From UM-FILTER-42-9 sp038063775 (GTDB taxonomy: Bacteria; Patescibacteriota; Minisyncoccia; Moranbacterales; UBA2206), in the NCBI GenBank assembly GCA_038063775.1, contig JBBTUK010000014.1, positions 1 through 49,112 on the forward strand: a stretch of DNA of 49,112 nt, read 5' to 3'. The notes under the pieces are model-generated. The model had not been told where the DNA came from. It ran no database searches and was given only the letters and a program-made list of their open reading frames with translations. Each line of letters starts with the position of its first letter. Positions within the stretch are counted from its first letter, which is position 1. This document shows positions 33,432-40,307 of this stretch, in pieces. The position numbers and the translations under genes were made by a program.

Positions 33432-33845
33432 CTATTTCATAGCCACCGGTCTTTTTGCGTCCAGATATGTGATGTTTAAGGAAGTGACCAAATTTAAATC
33501 TTCTGTCGCTTTTTCTATGTTATACATCGATTTTAGCTCTACTTCCCTGATTTTGAGCTTATTTATGTCTTTTTCCGATTCCTGGACTTTACCTTCCAAC
33601 TCCCTGAGTTCATACCCCTTGGTGGCGATGGAATTCACCTGGTATAAATAAAAGATTCCCGCCGCTAAAATGCCGGCAATTGCCAAAAACACCGCGGTCA
33701 CCAGACCGATTCCGGCTTTGCCATGAAGTTCGGACTTCTGGCGGAAAACTACATCCCCAACAAGCGCCTTCTTTTGCGCTTTTTGTCCGGAAAAACTTCT
33801 TTTGGGCCAGAGACAGGAATTTTGGATGATTAAAACCCTTGACAT
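33432..33845 (-). CDS. ftsL: FtsL-like division protein
   Basis: The 137 residues contain a basic cytoplasmic part, one membrane helix (about 47-68; GLVTAVFLAIAGILAAGIFYLY) and a coiled coil (about 75-105; ELRELEGKVQESEKDINKLKIRE), the topology of FtsL/DivIC. Sequence identity in this family is low, so the call rests on topology plus the place between rsmH and ftsI. It would link FtsQ/FtsB-type partners to the septal synthase. Confidence 0.8.
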   Translation of the reverse strand: MSRVLIIQNSCLWPKRSFSGQKAQKKALVGDVVFRQKSELHGKAGIGLVTAVFLAIAGILAAGIFYLYQVNSIATKGYELRELEGKVQESEKDINKLKIREVELKSMYNIEKATEDLNLVTSLNITYLDAKRPVAMK

Positions 33846-33903
33846 TTATTTTCAGCCCCCTTGAAAACTTGCCAAATTAATTGTTTGTTTGTGTTTGTAT
33901 TGG

Positions 33904-34902
33904 TTAAATTTTTTCCGCTATGCGAAGCTTGGCGCTCCTGGCTCTCGGATTTTCCTTAATTTCGATCTCGTCTGGAACGATAGGCCTCTTGGTGATTATT
34001 TTCACTTTCGCCTTATGCCCGCAACGGCACTGCGGAAAGTTTGGCGGGCAAATGCATCCCCTAGCATTTTCCCGGATTATATTTTTAACAATTCTGTCTT
34101 CTAATGAATGGAATGATATTATTCCGAGCCTTCCTCCGGTCGCCAGAATATCGATGGCCTGCGGAATGAATTTTTCTAAATTTTCTAATTCCTGGTTGAC
34201 TTCGATTCGGATGGCCTGAAATGTTTTGGTGGCCGGAGAAATTTTTCCGTGTTTGTATTTTTCCGACACGGCGCTTTCAATTATTCTTGCCAGTTCGAGT
34301 GTAGTTTCTATCGCCTTATTTTTTCTATACTCAACTATTTTTCTCGCGATGCTTTTGGCGAATTTTTCTTCTCCATAAATTTTTAGAATTTTTTCCAATT
34401 CGTTCTGGGCGTAGCCATTGACTATCTCTTTCGCCGTGAGAACTCCGTTTTGATCAAGCCGCATATCGAGCGGAGCATCAGAGAGAAAGCTCATCCCGCG
34501 CTCCACGTCTTCCAGTTGGTCCGAGGAATATCCGAGGTCAGCCAAAACGGCATCTACGGTTTCCACCCCCAGTCCCCCTAAAATATTTTTCAAATTGGCG
34601 AAATTGTCTTTTACTAAAAAATTATCCGCTTTTGGCTGCCAGTTAATTACTGGCTGAATATCTTTGGATTTTAGAAATTGGAATTTATTTGGGATTTGGG
34701 ATTTTGAACTTTGGATTTTAAACCTTTCTAGAGCATTTTCATCAGCATCGATGGCTATTAGCTTACCCCTCACCCCGATTTTCTTTAATATAGCTATACT
34801 GTGTCCGCCTCCCCCCAAAGTGGCATCCACAACCACCGCGTCTTTTTTCAAATTCAGCCCCTCAACCGCTTCCTTTAGTAATACAGGTTTATGGATCGTC
34901 AT
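33904..34902 (-). CDS. rsmH: 16S rRNA (cytosine1402-N4)-methyltransferase
   Basis: Methylates C1402 in the P site of the small subunit. The 332 residues show HKPVLLKEAVEGL, VVDATLGGGGHSIAIL, LADLGYSSDQLEDVERGMSF, TKTFQAIRIEVNQELENLEKF and GRLGIISFHSLEDRIVKN. Around residues 59-80 an insertion (KIQSSKSQIPNKFQFLKSK) is coded by short-period AT-rich repeats absent from typical homologues. Second gene of the dcw cluster, five bases after mraZ. Confidence 0.96.
   Translation of the reverse strand: MTIHKPVLLKEAVEGLNLKKDAVVVDATLGGGGHSIAILKKIGVRGKLIAIDADENALERFKIQSSKSQIPNKFQFLKSKDIQPVINWQPKADNFLVKDNFANLKNILGGLGVETVDAVLADLGYSSDQLEDVERGMSFLSDAPLDMRLDQNGVLTAKEIVNGYAQNELEKILKIYGEEKFAKSIARKIVEYRKNKAIETTLELARIIESAVSEKYKHGKISPATKTFQAIRIEVNQELENLEKFIPQAIDILATGGRLGIISFHSLEDRIVKNIIRENARGCICPPNFPQCRCGHKAKVKIITKRPIVPDEIEIKENPRARSAKLRIAEKI
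34666..34727. repeat. In-frame short-period repeat inside rsmH
   Basis: Plus-strand units GAAATTGG, GAATTTATTT, GGGATTTGGGATTTTGAA and CTTTGGATTTTAAA are near-copies of a 7-8 base word (GGATTTT). They encode a Ser/Lys/Gln/Phe-rich loop between conserved RsmH motifs. Confidence 0.75.
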
Positions 34903-34907
34903 TTGGA

Positions 34908-35342
34908 TTAATATACTCCCAATTTCCCTAATTGCTCCGCTATCTCATCCGTATTCTTTTCCGCGCCTTTCTTGTATTCTTTCCATTTCTTTTCGTCCCA
35001 TATTTCCAGCCGGTTATAAAGTCCAGCAATGATCACTTCCTTGTTCAGCCGGGCGTATTCTTTCAGATAATCTGGAATCAGTATTCTTCCCTGCTTATCC
35101 ACTTCCACATCCGTGGCTCCCGCCAACATGGTTCTGACAAAACTCCTGGTGCCGGATTCTCCGACCGGAAGCGCTCCCAGTTTTTCAGCCAGCCTCTCCC
35201 AAACTTTCATCGGATAAATGAAAAGGCACTTGTCCAGCCCGCGCGTCACCACGACCTTATTTTTTAACTCGCCGCGAAACTTTGACGGAACCGCCAATCT
35301 TTTTTTCGGATCTATTGAATGTTGATATTCTCCGATAAACAT
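34908..35342 (-). CDS. mraZ: Transcriptional regulator MraZ
   Basis: DNA-binding regulator of the division and cell wall cluster, which it heads. The 144 residues hold two tandem AbrB-like modules with the DxxxR signatures DPKKRLAVPSKFR (about 11-23) and DKQGRILIPDYLKEYA (about 81-96). In other bacteria MraZ forms rings and binds repeated boxes ahead of its own gene; such boxes are visible here at 35412-35462. Confidence 0.95.
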   Translation of the reverse strand: MFIGEYQHSIDPKKRLAVPSKFRGELKNKVVVTRGLDKCLFIYPMKVWERLAEKLGALPVGESGTRSFVRTMLAGATDVEVDKQGRILIPDYLKEYARLNKEVIIAGLYNRLEIWDEKKWKEYKKGAEKNTDEIAEQLGKLGVY

Positions 35343-35387
35343 AGATACAAAAAACAGAAAGTGTTTTGTTTTTTAATTCATCCCGTC

Positions 35388-35406
35388 ACACCAAAATTTT
35401 TGGTGT
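35388..35406. promoter_or_regulatory. Perfect palindrome in the mraZ leader
   Basis: ACACCAAAA pairs with TTTTGGTGT around one base. It lies between the predicted promoter and the start codon, so it could be an operator or an mRNA hairpin. Confidence 0.6.
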
Positions 35407-35411
35407 AGATA

Positions 35412-35462
35412 TTTACCACTTTCCCCCACTTATTTACAATTTAGCTCTATTTTACTCCACTA
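35412..35462 (-). promoter_or_regulatory. Candidate MraZ boxes overlapping the mraZ promoter
   Basis: On the minus strand AAGTGGGGGA (35431-35422) and AAGTGGTAAA (35421-35412) are adjacent 10-base direct repeats; a third related TAGTGGAGTA (35462-35453) lies 31 bases upstream, about three helical turns. GTGG-type direct repeats at 10-base spacing are the known target of MraZ. A weak TTGTAA (35439-35434) / TAAATA pair overlaps the boxes, placing them where RNA polymerase would bind. Confidence 0.7.
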
Positions 35463-35589
35463 AGCAATACTTCGTCAACACTTTCGGAAAAATCAAAAAA
35501 ACAGCCTTTTTAGGCTATTCTTGAAAAGTTATGCACAGTTTTTACACCATTGCAGTATTTTAAAGTATCTATTTTTAAATATTTAGAAA

Positions 35590-35628
35590 AATAAAAAAAG
35601 TCCCGGAGAGAATTTCATCCCCGAGACA
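35590..35628 (-). terminator. Terminator after the 35-residue gene
   Basis: On the minus strand GTCTCGG (35627-35621) pairs with CCGGGAC (35606-35600), including one G-U pair, and is followed by seven Ts. Confidence 0.75.
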
Positions 35629-35653
35629 ATACCGACAATTGCTGATCTGATAA

Positions 35654-35761
35654 TCATCCCTCGGCGCTTTCGAGACAGATATTTAGGATCGTCTTTCCGA
35701 ACAGAAGACTGGCAGCAATGACTGCAGGAATCCCAAATATCCCCAGAACCAGATACTCCAT
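35654..35761 (-). CDS. Tiny membrane protein, 35 residues
   Basis: Minus-strand ATG at 35761 reads MEYLVLGIFGIPAVIAASLL and ends NICLESAEG with TGA. It is one hydrophobic helix with a short polar tail. A near-perfect Shine-Dalgarno AAGGAGGTG sits six bases before the ATG, and a terminator follows the stop, which together make a real gene likely. It is the second gene of a unit with the 108-residue protein. Function unknown; such small helices can be toxins, regulators or assembly factors, with no evidence to choose. Confidence 0.7.
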   Translation of the reverse strand: MEYLVLGIFGIPAVIAASLLFGKTILNICLESAEG

Positions 35762-35779
35762 GTCCCACCTCCTTTGTTA

Positions 35780-36106
35780 TTATTTTTCAGCGTCGTCTTT
35801 TTTGCGGTTCTTGAATTTCCATATGGCAAAACCCGTAATAGCAGTACCAGCTAAAATCTTGATTGCCATACGCACCGCGCCTACTCCTTTTTCTTCGGCT
35901 AACTTTTTATGCTCTTTAATGCGCTTTTCAACTTCTGCTTGATCACTTTCTGTCCATCCGTATACATCCATAATTGGCTTGAGTACCTTAGGCTCAAAAT
36001 CCGGATCATGCATGACAGCATTAATAATCGCGTGGCTTCCGGAACGGTATGTTTCAACAAGACCATAAAGCGCTTCGCGCATCCTATCTTTGTCTTCCGT
36101 TTTCAT
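35780..36106 (-). CDS. Hypothetical protein with C-terminal membrane helix
   Basis: The 108-residue protein is charged and helical over about 80 residues (EDKDRMREALYGLVETYRSGSHAII, YGWTESDQAEVEKRIKEHKKLAEEK), then has a membrane helix (about 80-97; AIKILAGTAITGFAIWKF) and a lysine-rich end. A strong Shine-Dalgarno GGAGGAG precedes the ATG. Tail-anchored topology with the bulk inside the cell is likely. No family recognised. Confidence 0.7.
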   Translation of the reverse strand: MKTEDKDRMREALYGLVETYRSGSHAIINAVMHDPDFEPKVLKPIMDVYGWTESDQAEVEKRIKEHKKLAEEKGVGAVRMAIKILAGTAITGFAIWKFKNRKKDDAEK

Positions 36107-36486
36107 CGCTCCTCCAATATCAGCACGCTAGCTGATAATTTGCCAGAATTTTTATTGCGCATATGTTAATGTGCTGCTCTGTCCACAATTATCGGATTTG
36201 CCGAAAAGTATTATGGAGCCTATAACTTTCTTTGCATAAATATATACCAAGGAAGGGAAAAAAGAAAGCGGCTCGCTCCGCCTGGAACAAACCATCAAAA
36301 GATAAGAAACTACGCATAAATTTTTTCCGGGAAAACTATTCCCGCCGGAGTGTTTCGGCAAACATTGCTTTCCTTTTTCATAATTTTATTGTATCACAAA
36401 AATCGGAACTCTTGACTTTTTACGCTTTTTGCATTACTTTTAAACACAATTACAATAGTTTTTTAAATTTCCTGCAGGAGGGCATT
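36107..36486. other. Non-coding divergent region
   Basis: About 380 bases separate the minus-strand 108-residue gene from the plus-strand 111-residue gene. I see a hairpin ATCAGC (36119-36124) / GCTGAT (36131-36136) just upstream of the minus-strand Shine-Dalgarno site, the palindrome CGGGAA-AACTA-TTCCCG around 36328-36346, and a plus-strand promoter at 36412. A 69-codon minus ORF and the upstream extension of the plus ORF look non-coding. Confidence 0.5.
36412..36440 (+). promoter_or_regulatory. Promoter for the Cys-containing orphan
   Basis: TTGACT (36412-36417), 17 bases, TACTTT (36435-36440). It falls inside the upstream part of the open frame, supporting the internal start at 36487. Confidence 0.55.
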
Positions 36487-36822
36487 ATGCAAGATATACA
36501 AGCCACGGCCTTGCGGAGCGATATTTTAGCTGACCAGCTTTTCCGGGCCAATCGATTCTGCGTCATATTCGAGCTTATAGAACCCCTGGACCTGAACAAA
36601 AAGTGCCTCCGTTCGGAATGCGAAAAAACCGTGTTCGAAAGGATTATGTTTTTGGTAGTATCCACCGGCGTCGTGGTTGAAGCGGACCTGTGCCAGGAAC
36701 ACGCAGCTTCATACGGTGGAAAAGAATTTCCTCGATTCCCGCCGGAATTAAGGGAGCGCTGGCTAAGATCAGCTGGAGCAAGTTCCTTATTTGAAAAAGT
36801 TGCGAAAGGCTATGGCCCGTGA
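36487..36822 (+). CDS. Orphan protein with possible zinc site
   Basis: The ATG at 36487 (MQDIQATALRSDIL, 111 residues) is preceded by GGAGGG at good spacing, whereas the longer frame starting at 36232 has no such site and an unlikely composition. Residues KKCLRSECEKTVF and ADLCQEHAA give a C-x4-C plus C-x2-H set that could bind a metal. No family recognised. Own promoter and terminator make it a single-gene unit. Confidence 0.65.
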   Translation: MQDIQATALRSDILADQLFRANRFCVIFELIEPLDLNKKCLRSECEKTVFERIMFLVVSTGVVVEADLCQEHAASYGGKEFPRFPPELRERWLRSAGASSLFEKVAKGYGP

Positions 36823-36840
36823 GCCATAGCCTTGTTTTTT
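36806..36840 (+). terminator. Terminator overlapping the orphan's stop codon
   Basis: AAGGCTATGGC (36806-36816) pairs with GCCATAGCCTT (36823-36833), with the TGA stop in the loop, followed by G and seven Ts. Confidence 0.9.
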
Positions 36841-36901
36841 TATCCTAAGATCCAGAATATCCCGAACAGATTGCCGACAGTGTCTTCCAGATGAGCAGAT
36901 A

Positions 36902-37315
36902 TTATTCTGTCGTTTTCCCGTCAAATTCCGGCCCGTCGGCCATCGCTTCTTCGCGGGTCTTTCGTTCAATGCCGTTCCGGTGATGCGGCGGAGCATAAAT
37001 CGTGTAAAGTTTGAGTGATTCGCTGGCGGAAATGTTGATGACATTATGCTCGGCACCAGCCGGAACAATCACGCTGTCGCCGTCGCCGACCGCGTATTCC
37101 GTTTCATTGATGATGACTCTGCCTTCGCCCTTTTCAAAGCGAAAAAATTGGTCGCCATCCTCGTGAACTTCCGAGCCGATTTCCTCACCGGGTTTGAGCG
37201 CCATCAAAACCAGTTGGCAGTGCGTAGCGGTATAAAGCACTTTGCGAAAAGACTCGTTTTCGAGAGTCAATTCTTCAATATTATCCTTGTAGCCTTTTTT
37301 CATAATTTTTATCAT
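36902..37315 (-). CDS. Cupin-domain protein
   Basis: Small beta-barrel protein of 137 residues (133 if the MKKGYKDN start is used). The metal-binding cupin motifs are clear: GEEIGSEVHEDGDQFFRFEKGEG and VIVPAGAEHNVINIS, followed by the LYTIYAPPHHRNG end typical of a widespread single-domain group. The reaction is unknown; related proteins are often sugar- or mannose-isomerase-like. A hexamer repeat lies in its leader. Confidence 0.85.
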   Translation of the reverse strand: MIKIMKKGYKDNIEELTLENESFRKVLYTATHCQLVLMALKPGEEIGSEVHEDGDQFFRFEKGEGRVIINETEYAVGDGDSVIVPAGAEHNVINISASESLKLYTIYAPPHHRNGIERKTREEAMADGPEFDGKTTE

Positions 37316-37317
37316 TA

Positions 37318-37345
37318 ATGCTTATGCTTATGCTTATGCTTATGC
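37318..37345. repeat. Hexamer tandem repeat upstream of the cupin gene
   Basis: Four and a half copies of TGCTTA end just before the leader of the cupin gene. Slippage could change the spacing between promoter and start. Confidence 0.9.
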
Positions 37346-37370
37346 CAGATATTACATTCTGAAAATAAGT

Positions 37371-37712
37371 TTATTTCTTTTTATTTAGTGGCTGACTTTG
37401 ATTATTTTTTCCAGCTTTTTCTTCCTTCTTTTTTTTCAGCAAATTGGCTGGCTTCCGCGCCATCTGGCTGAAACCACCTTGGAAGCCTTGTTCCCAAAAT
37501 TCCAAAACGCTCTGCCTTTTCTTTTTCACCTTCAACTTGTTTTTCCTCGCATCTCTGGCATGCCTGATTTTATCCTGTATTTTTTTGAGGCGCAAAAAGC
37601 GCGGTTTTCTTCCGGCGGCAGCAGCGGAAAATTCTTTCTTATTTCGGCGGCGCAAAATTTTGTCGCTTTTGGCAATGATAGCCTGGACGATAATTTTTGT
37701 CTTTTTGACCAT
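37371..37712 (-). CDS. Very basic small protein, probably leaderless
   Basis: The 113 residues are about one-third Lys/Arg, with KKTKIIVQAIIAKSDKILRRRNKK at the start and a Lys/Asn/Gln-rich end, suggesting nucleic acid or ribosome binding. No family recognised. The TATAAT with extended TGG (37727-37719) places the transcript start at or next to the ATG, supporting both the start and the gene. The opposite-strand ORF is hydrophobic and looks like a shadow. Confidence 0.6.
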   Translation of the reverse strand: MVKKTKIIVQAIIAKSDKILRRRNKKEFSAAAAGRKPRFLRLKKIQDKIRHARDARKNKLKVKKKRQSVLEFWEQGFQGGFSQMARKPANLLKKKKEEKAGKNNQSQPLNKKK

Positions 37713-37718
37713 AGATAC

Positions 37719-37727
37719 ATTATACCA
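37719..37727 (-). promoter_or_regulatory. Extended -10 promoter giving a leaderless mRNA
   Basis: Minus-strand TGGTATAAT ends seven bases before the ATG at 37712, so transcription should begin at about the A of the start codon. No good -35 is seen, as expected for the extended type. Confidence 0.65.
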
Positions 37728-37773
37728 CTAAAAAGGAGTTGCGACTGCTTGTTTCAAGTTATAAAAATCAGCT

Positions 37774-38043
37774 TCATAAATAAGTTTTGCCTGCTCGCCT
37801 TTTTTGCCATAAGAATTTTAATTTTTCAGCCCGTGATAGTTTTTTCATCCAGCTCTCCGCCCGCGCGGTCGCTGAGCGATTACGAAATTTTTTAGAATAA
37901 ACCAGTTTCACCGGCTGGCGTGAGCGCGTATATTTCGCTCCAAGCTTTGATGAATTATGCTCTTTCACTCTCCGCTCCAAATCAACGGTGATGCCAGTAT
38001 ATAAAGTTCTATCCGCGCATTGGAGAATATAGAGATGATACAT
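37774..38043 (-). CDS. GIY-YIG nuclease-fold protein (YhbQ-like)
   Basis: The 89-residue single-domain protein reads MYHLYILQCADRTLYTGITVDLERRVKEHNSSKLGAKYTRSR, where YIL and YTGIT are the GIY and YIG elements, the Arg is in LERRV, and the Glu lies in RAESWMKKL. Stand-alone proteins of this UPF0213 type are common; the substrate is unknown. It starts four bases before the stop of the transglutaminase-like gene (38048). Confidence 0.92.
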   Translation of the reverse strand: MYHLYILQCADRTLYTGITVDLERRVKEHNSSKLGAKYTRSRQPVKLVYSKKFRNRSATARAESWMKKLSRAEKLKFLWQKRRAGKTYL

Positions 38044-38047
38044 GTTT

Positions 38048-38674
38048 TTATTTTTTATGCCCTTTTTTCCACTCCACCAAGTTTCCCGCTTGAATTTCCA
38101 ACTTGTCGGCTTTCCGCAAATTACGGATTTGCTTTCGGTCCAAAATTGGAAAGTGTTTCACTTCCGCCAGATACTCCGGAATATAATCGATTTCTTCCCT
38201 GGTCGTCATCCAGCCGAGTTTGTCAAACCGTTTAAGATTGACCGGGGGCGAATAACTGCGGAGATTTTTTCGGCCCTTTCCATCAATATATTCATGGAAA
38301 TAGCTCATGGCTAATTCCCGGATAGAACCGTAGATTGGCTCGCGGTAACGGAGCACCGCGTGATTAGTTTTGGAGATAGCACCCCACTTCCCGTTTTTTT
38401 TGAAAAGAGCCACCACATGGTCAAAATCATGTTTGTTGGCGGTAAGGTCCAAAAGTAAAGGCGGGTATCCATGGATTCGGAGCGCCAAAGCCGCCAGCAC
38501 CGCTCCTTCCGTGCAGTGGCAGATCATTTTTTCGAGCACCGTCAGAGGAGAAAAAACGGTATCTCCTTTTTCTTCAAAGTTTATCCGCATTTTGTCCAGA
38601 AAATTTTGTATCTTGACCGGCGTATCCAATCTTTTCAAAATTTTGAACTCTTTTTCCTGAAGTATTTTTTTCAT
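38048..38674 (-). CDS. Transglutaminase-like superfamily protein
   Basis: The start at 38674 (MKKILQEKEFKIL, 208 residues) is chosen because the only good promoter lies downstream of the longer in-frame ATG at 38740. A candidate catalytic Cys in MICHCTEGAVLAALALRIHG and His in HDFDHVVALFKKNGKWGAISKTNHAV, followed by YGSIRELAMSYFHEYI, match the papain-like transglutaminase fold. The function is not known; related proteins act as peptidases or cross-linkers. No signal peptide. Confidence 0.65.
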   Translation of the reverse strand: MKKILQEKEFKILKRLDTPVKIQNFLDKMRINFEEKGDTVFSPLTVLEKMICHCTEGAVLAALALRIHGYPPLLLDLTANKHDFDHVVALFKKNGKWGAISKTNHAVLRYREPIYGSIRELAMSYFHEYIDGKGRKNLRSYSPPVNLKRFDKLGWMTTREEIDYIPEYLAEVKHFPILDRKQIRNLRKADKLEIQAGNLVEWKKGHKK

Positions 38675-38713
38675 AAAATTTTCCGCCTGCCGCCGGAGCG
38701 TTTCTTTGTTTTT

Positions 38714-38722
38714 ATTATACCA
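38714..38722 (-). promoter_or_regulatory. Extended -10 promoter for the transglutaminase-like gene
   Basis: Minus-strand TGGTATAAT, the same nine bases as at 37719, directly downstream of the previous gene's terminator. Predicted start is near 38707. Confidence 0.65.
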
Positions 38723-38724
38723 CC

Positions 38725-38759
38725 AAAAAAATAAGGGCAAGCCGGTTACGCGCTTGCCC
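38725..38759 (-). terminator. Terminator for the 109-residue gene
   Basis: GGGCAAGC (38735-38742) pairs with GCTTGCCC (38752-38759) around nine bases, and on the minus strand TTATTTTTTT follows. The U tract touches the next promoter. Confidence 0.85.
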
Positions 38760-38788
38760 CGATCAATCAGACAAAGTTACCGCCGCCA

Positions 38789-39118
38789 TTATGCCGTTTC
38801 CAAAACATCTTGGCAACAGGCGCGAACAAATTTGTCCGTTACGACATAGGCCGTCCCCTTTTTCACAAGATACTTCTCGTCCAGCAGGCCGTCCAAATGA
38901 AAGGGAAACAGCCAGCTGAAATGGGCCGCTAAATCATCGGCGGTGAAATCGACCCAGTCGTGTTTGGCCTGGCAAAGTCTTGTGATACCATTGGCCGCCA
39001 GCGCTTTCTCATCGTCCGAAAAAGCTGTGAAGAATTTTCCCACGTTGATTTGGCTCGGTTTTATGGGATAATCCAAGCTTTCCCAGAGGCGTTGCTCTTC
39101 CAAGATAAATATCTTCAT
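38789..39118 (-). CDS. Hypothetical protein
   Basis: The 109 soluble residues start MKIFILEEQRLWESLDYPIKP and contain three cysteines (LCQAKHDW, ACCQDVLE). The pattern NGITRLCQ...FTADDLAAHFSWLFPFHLDGLLDEKYLVKKGTAYVVTDKF resembles a winged-helix layout, but I recognise no family. GGAAAGGA precedes the start and a terminator follows, supporting a single-gene unit. The adjoining 39119-39343 spacer shows no convincing gene. Confidence 0.55.
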   Translation of the reverse strand: MKIFILEEQRLWESLDYPIKPSQINVGKFFTAFSDDEKALAANGITRLCQAKHDWVDFTADDLAAHFSWLFPFHLDGLLDEKYLVKKGTAYVVTDKFVRACCQDVLETA

Positions 39119-39343
39119 GACCGCGTCCTTTCCACAAAAGAACTGGAATTTTTGGAGCTATAATGTATTACAAGCCAAAAGCACTTTTGATGCAAAGGAT
39201 TGTCCGGCATAGGATTGAGCTTATTTTTTCGCCACTTTTTTAGCAATAATCTGGCCGATATTGAACACGCTTTTGCCGGAAACCCTCATTTTGGGCTTTC
39301 TCTTGCTTTCCCGCTTTGAGTTTGAGTTTTTTCATCGGAGTTC

Positions 39344-39895
39344 TTATTTTTCCAGCCATTGGAAGATGGACGGAATCTTTTCTTCTTCGTTAAAATGCTT
39401 TTTATTCTGCTCAATAGAAATTTCCGCGCCAAGATTTTTTCGGAAGAGTTCCGTGTCGGTTGTCGGCACCCACGGGTCGTTGTCGGAAAAAAGGGCAAGG
39501 AAGTTCTGGGTTGTCATTTTCACTTTGGCAAAATCAATCGGAGTTTTGACCCAAGCGCGCGCGATCATCTCTTCCTCCGGCCCCTCCAGCTGCTTAAGAT
39601 TGAACCAGCCGGCCACGAAAAACGCTCCGCCGACTTTTTGGGGAGCAATTGTTTCCAAATATCTGATTATAGTCTGGCACCCGACGCTATGCCCGACAAA
39701 ATAGGTATTTTTATCCGGCTCGCCCACAATTTTTGAGAGGCACGCCACCCATTCTTCGATTTTGGGCGTTTCCGGATCGGGCATCAGTGGAGCGACAACT
39801 GTGTAGCCTTTTTCCGCCAGCAATTTTTTGAGCCATGAAAACCACCCGCCGTCCGGCGACCCGCCCCAGCCGTGAATGAGAAAAACTCTTTTCAT
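39344..39895 (-). CDS. RBBP9/YdeN-type alpha/beta hydrolase
   Basis: The 183 residues match small serine hydrolases: FLIHGWGGSPDGGWFSWL with the oxyanion loop, nucleophile elbow FVGHSVGCQTIIRYL, catalytic Asp in LFSDNDPWVP and His in KKHFNEEEKIPSI. Complete triad. Cytoplasmic; natural substrate unknown. Confidence 0.9.
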   Translation of the reverse strand: MKRVFLIHGWGGSPDGGWFSWLKKLLAEKGYTVVAPLMPDPETPKIEEWVACLSKIVGEPDKNTYFVGHSVGCQTIIRYLETIAPQKVGGAFFVAGWFNLKQLEGPEEEMIARAWVKTPIDFAKVKMTTQNFLALFSDNDPWVPTTDTELFRKNLGAEISIEQNKKHFNEEEKIPSIFQWLEK

Positions 39896-39936
39896 ATTTT
39901 GGTGTCTTTAGGCAAAATCGGCAACGTGATATGGGT

Positions 39937-40010
39937 TGGTCGGAGAAGGGAGAATTGAACTCCCGCTACATGCACCCCATGCACGCGTACTGCCGCTATA
40001 CTATTCTCCG
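39937..40010 (-). tRNA. tRNA-Pro (anticodon GGG)
   Basis: Minus strand: acceptor CGGAGAA pairs perfectly with TTCTCCG, then discriminator A and an encoded CCA (39939-39937). Anticodon stem CGTGC / GCATG with loop ATGGGGT gives anticodon GGG and G37. T-arm GGGAG-TTCAATT-CTCCC. The first base C is typical of tRNA-Pro. Unlike the tRNA-Glu gene, it encodes CCA. Confidence 0.88.
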
Positions 40011-40046
40011 AAAATTTTACTTTAGGGCCAGCCTTGCGTACTGCTG

Positions 40047-40146
40047 NNNNNNNNNNNNNNNNNNNNNNNNNNNNNNNNNNNNNNNNNNNNNNNNNNNNNN
40101 NNNNNNNNNNNNNNNNNNNNNNNNNNNNNNNNNNNNNNNNNNNNNN
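40047..40146. other. Scaffold gap of 100 N
   Basis: A second placeholder of exactly 100 bases. Both flanks contain CCAGCCTT-like sequence (left GGGCCAGCCTTG, right ACCAGCCTTTTTC), so a short repeat may have caused the assembly break. Confidence 0.99.
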
Positions 40147-40162
40147 GTAAAATAAGCATAAA

Positions 40163-40189
40163 CGAAAAACCAGCCTTTTTCAAGGCTGG
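40163..40189 (-). terminator. Terminator downstream of the superoxide dismutase gene
   Basis: CCAGCCTT (40170-40177) pairs with AAGGCTGG (40182-40189) around TTTC; on the minus strand a run of five Ts follows. Confidence 0.8.
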
Positions 40190-40208
40190 CAATTCTAATT
40201 TTTTACCC

Positions 40209-40303
40209 CCACACCAATTTTGCAAAACCAACCTAAAACAACTCGCTTTTAAAAGAGTTCTGATAATTTTTAAGTAATAATTTTTATTTAAAAATTGGTG
40301 TGG
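40209..40303. repeat. 95-bp element with 13-bp inverted ends
   Basis: CCACACCAATTTT (40209-40221) is the exact inverse of 40291-40303. The interior contains a second inverted pair, AACTC / GAGTT around a CTTTTAAAAG palindrome. It lies just after the superoxide dismutase stop. The terminal word ACACCAA also forms the palindrome ahead of mraZ. Confidence 0.75.
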
Positions 40304-40307
40304 AGGT

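Noticed and set aside
36232..36486. Upstream extension of the 111-residue orphan and the opposite 69-codon ORF
   Set aside because: A promoter and strong Shine-Dalgarno site lie inside the extension, and both frames have a composition typical of non-coding AT-rich DNA.
37318..37345. CRISPR array
   Set aside because: The units are contiguous hexamers without spacers, and no cas gene is present in the window.
37398..37895. Long plus-strand ORF over the basic protein and GIY-YIG genes
   Set aside because: It overlaps a clear GIY-YIG gene on the other strand and reads as Phe/Leu-rich reverse translation of Lys-rich codons.
39119..39343. Short minus-strand ORFs (22-32 codons) such as one reading MRVSGKSVFNIGQII
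   Set aside because: No ribosome site, promoter or conservation argument; too short to support.
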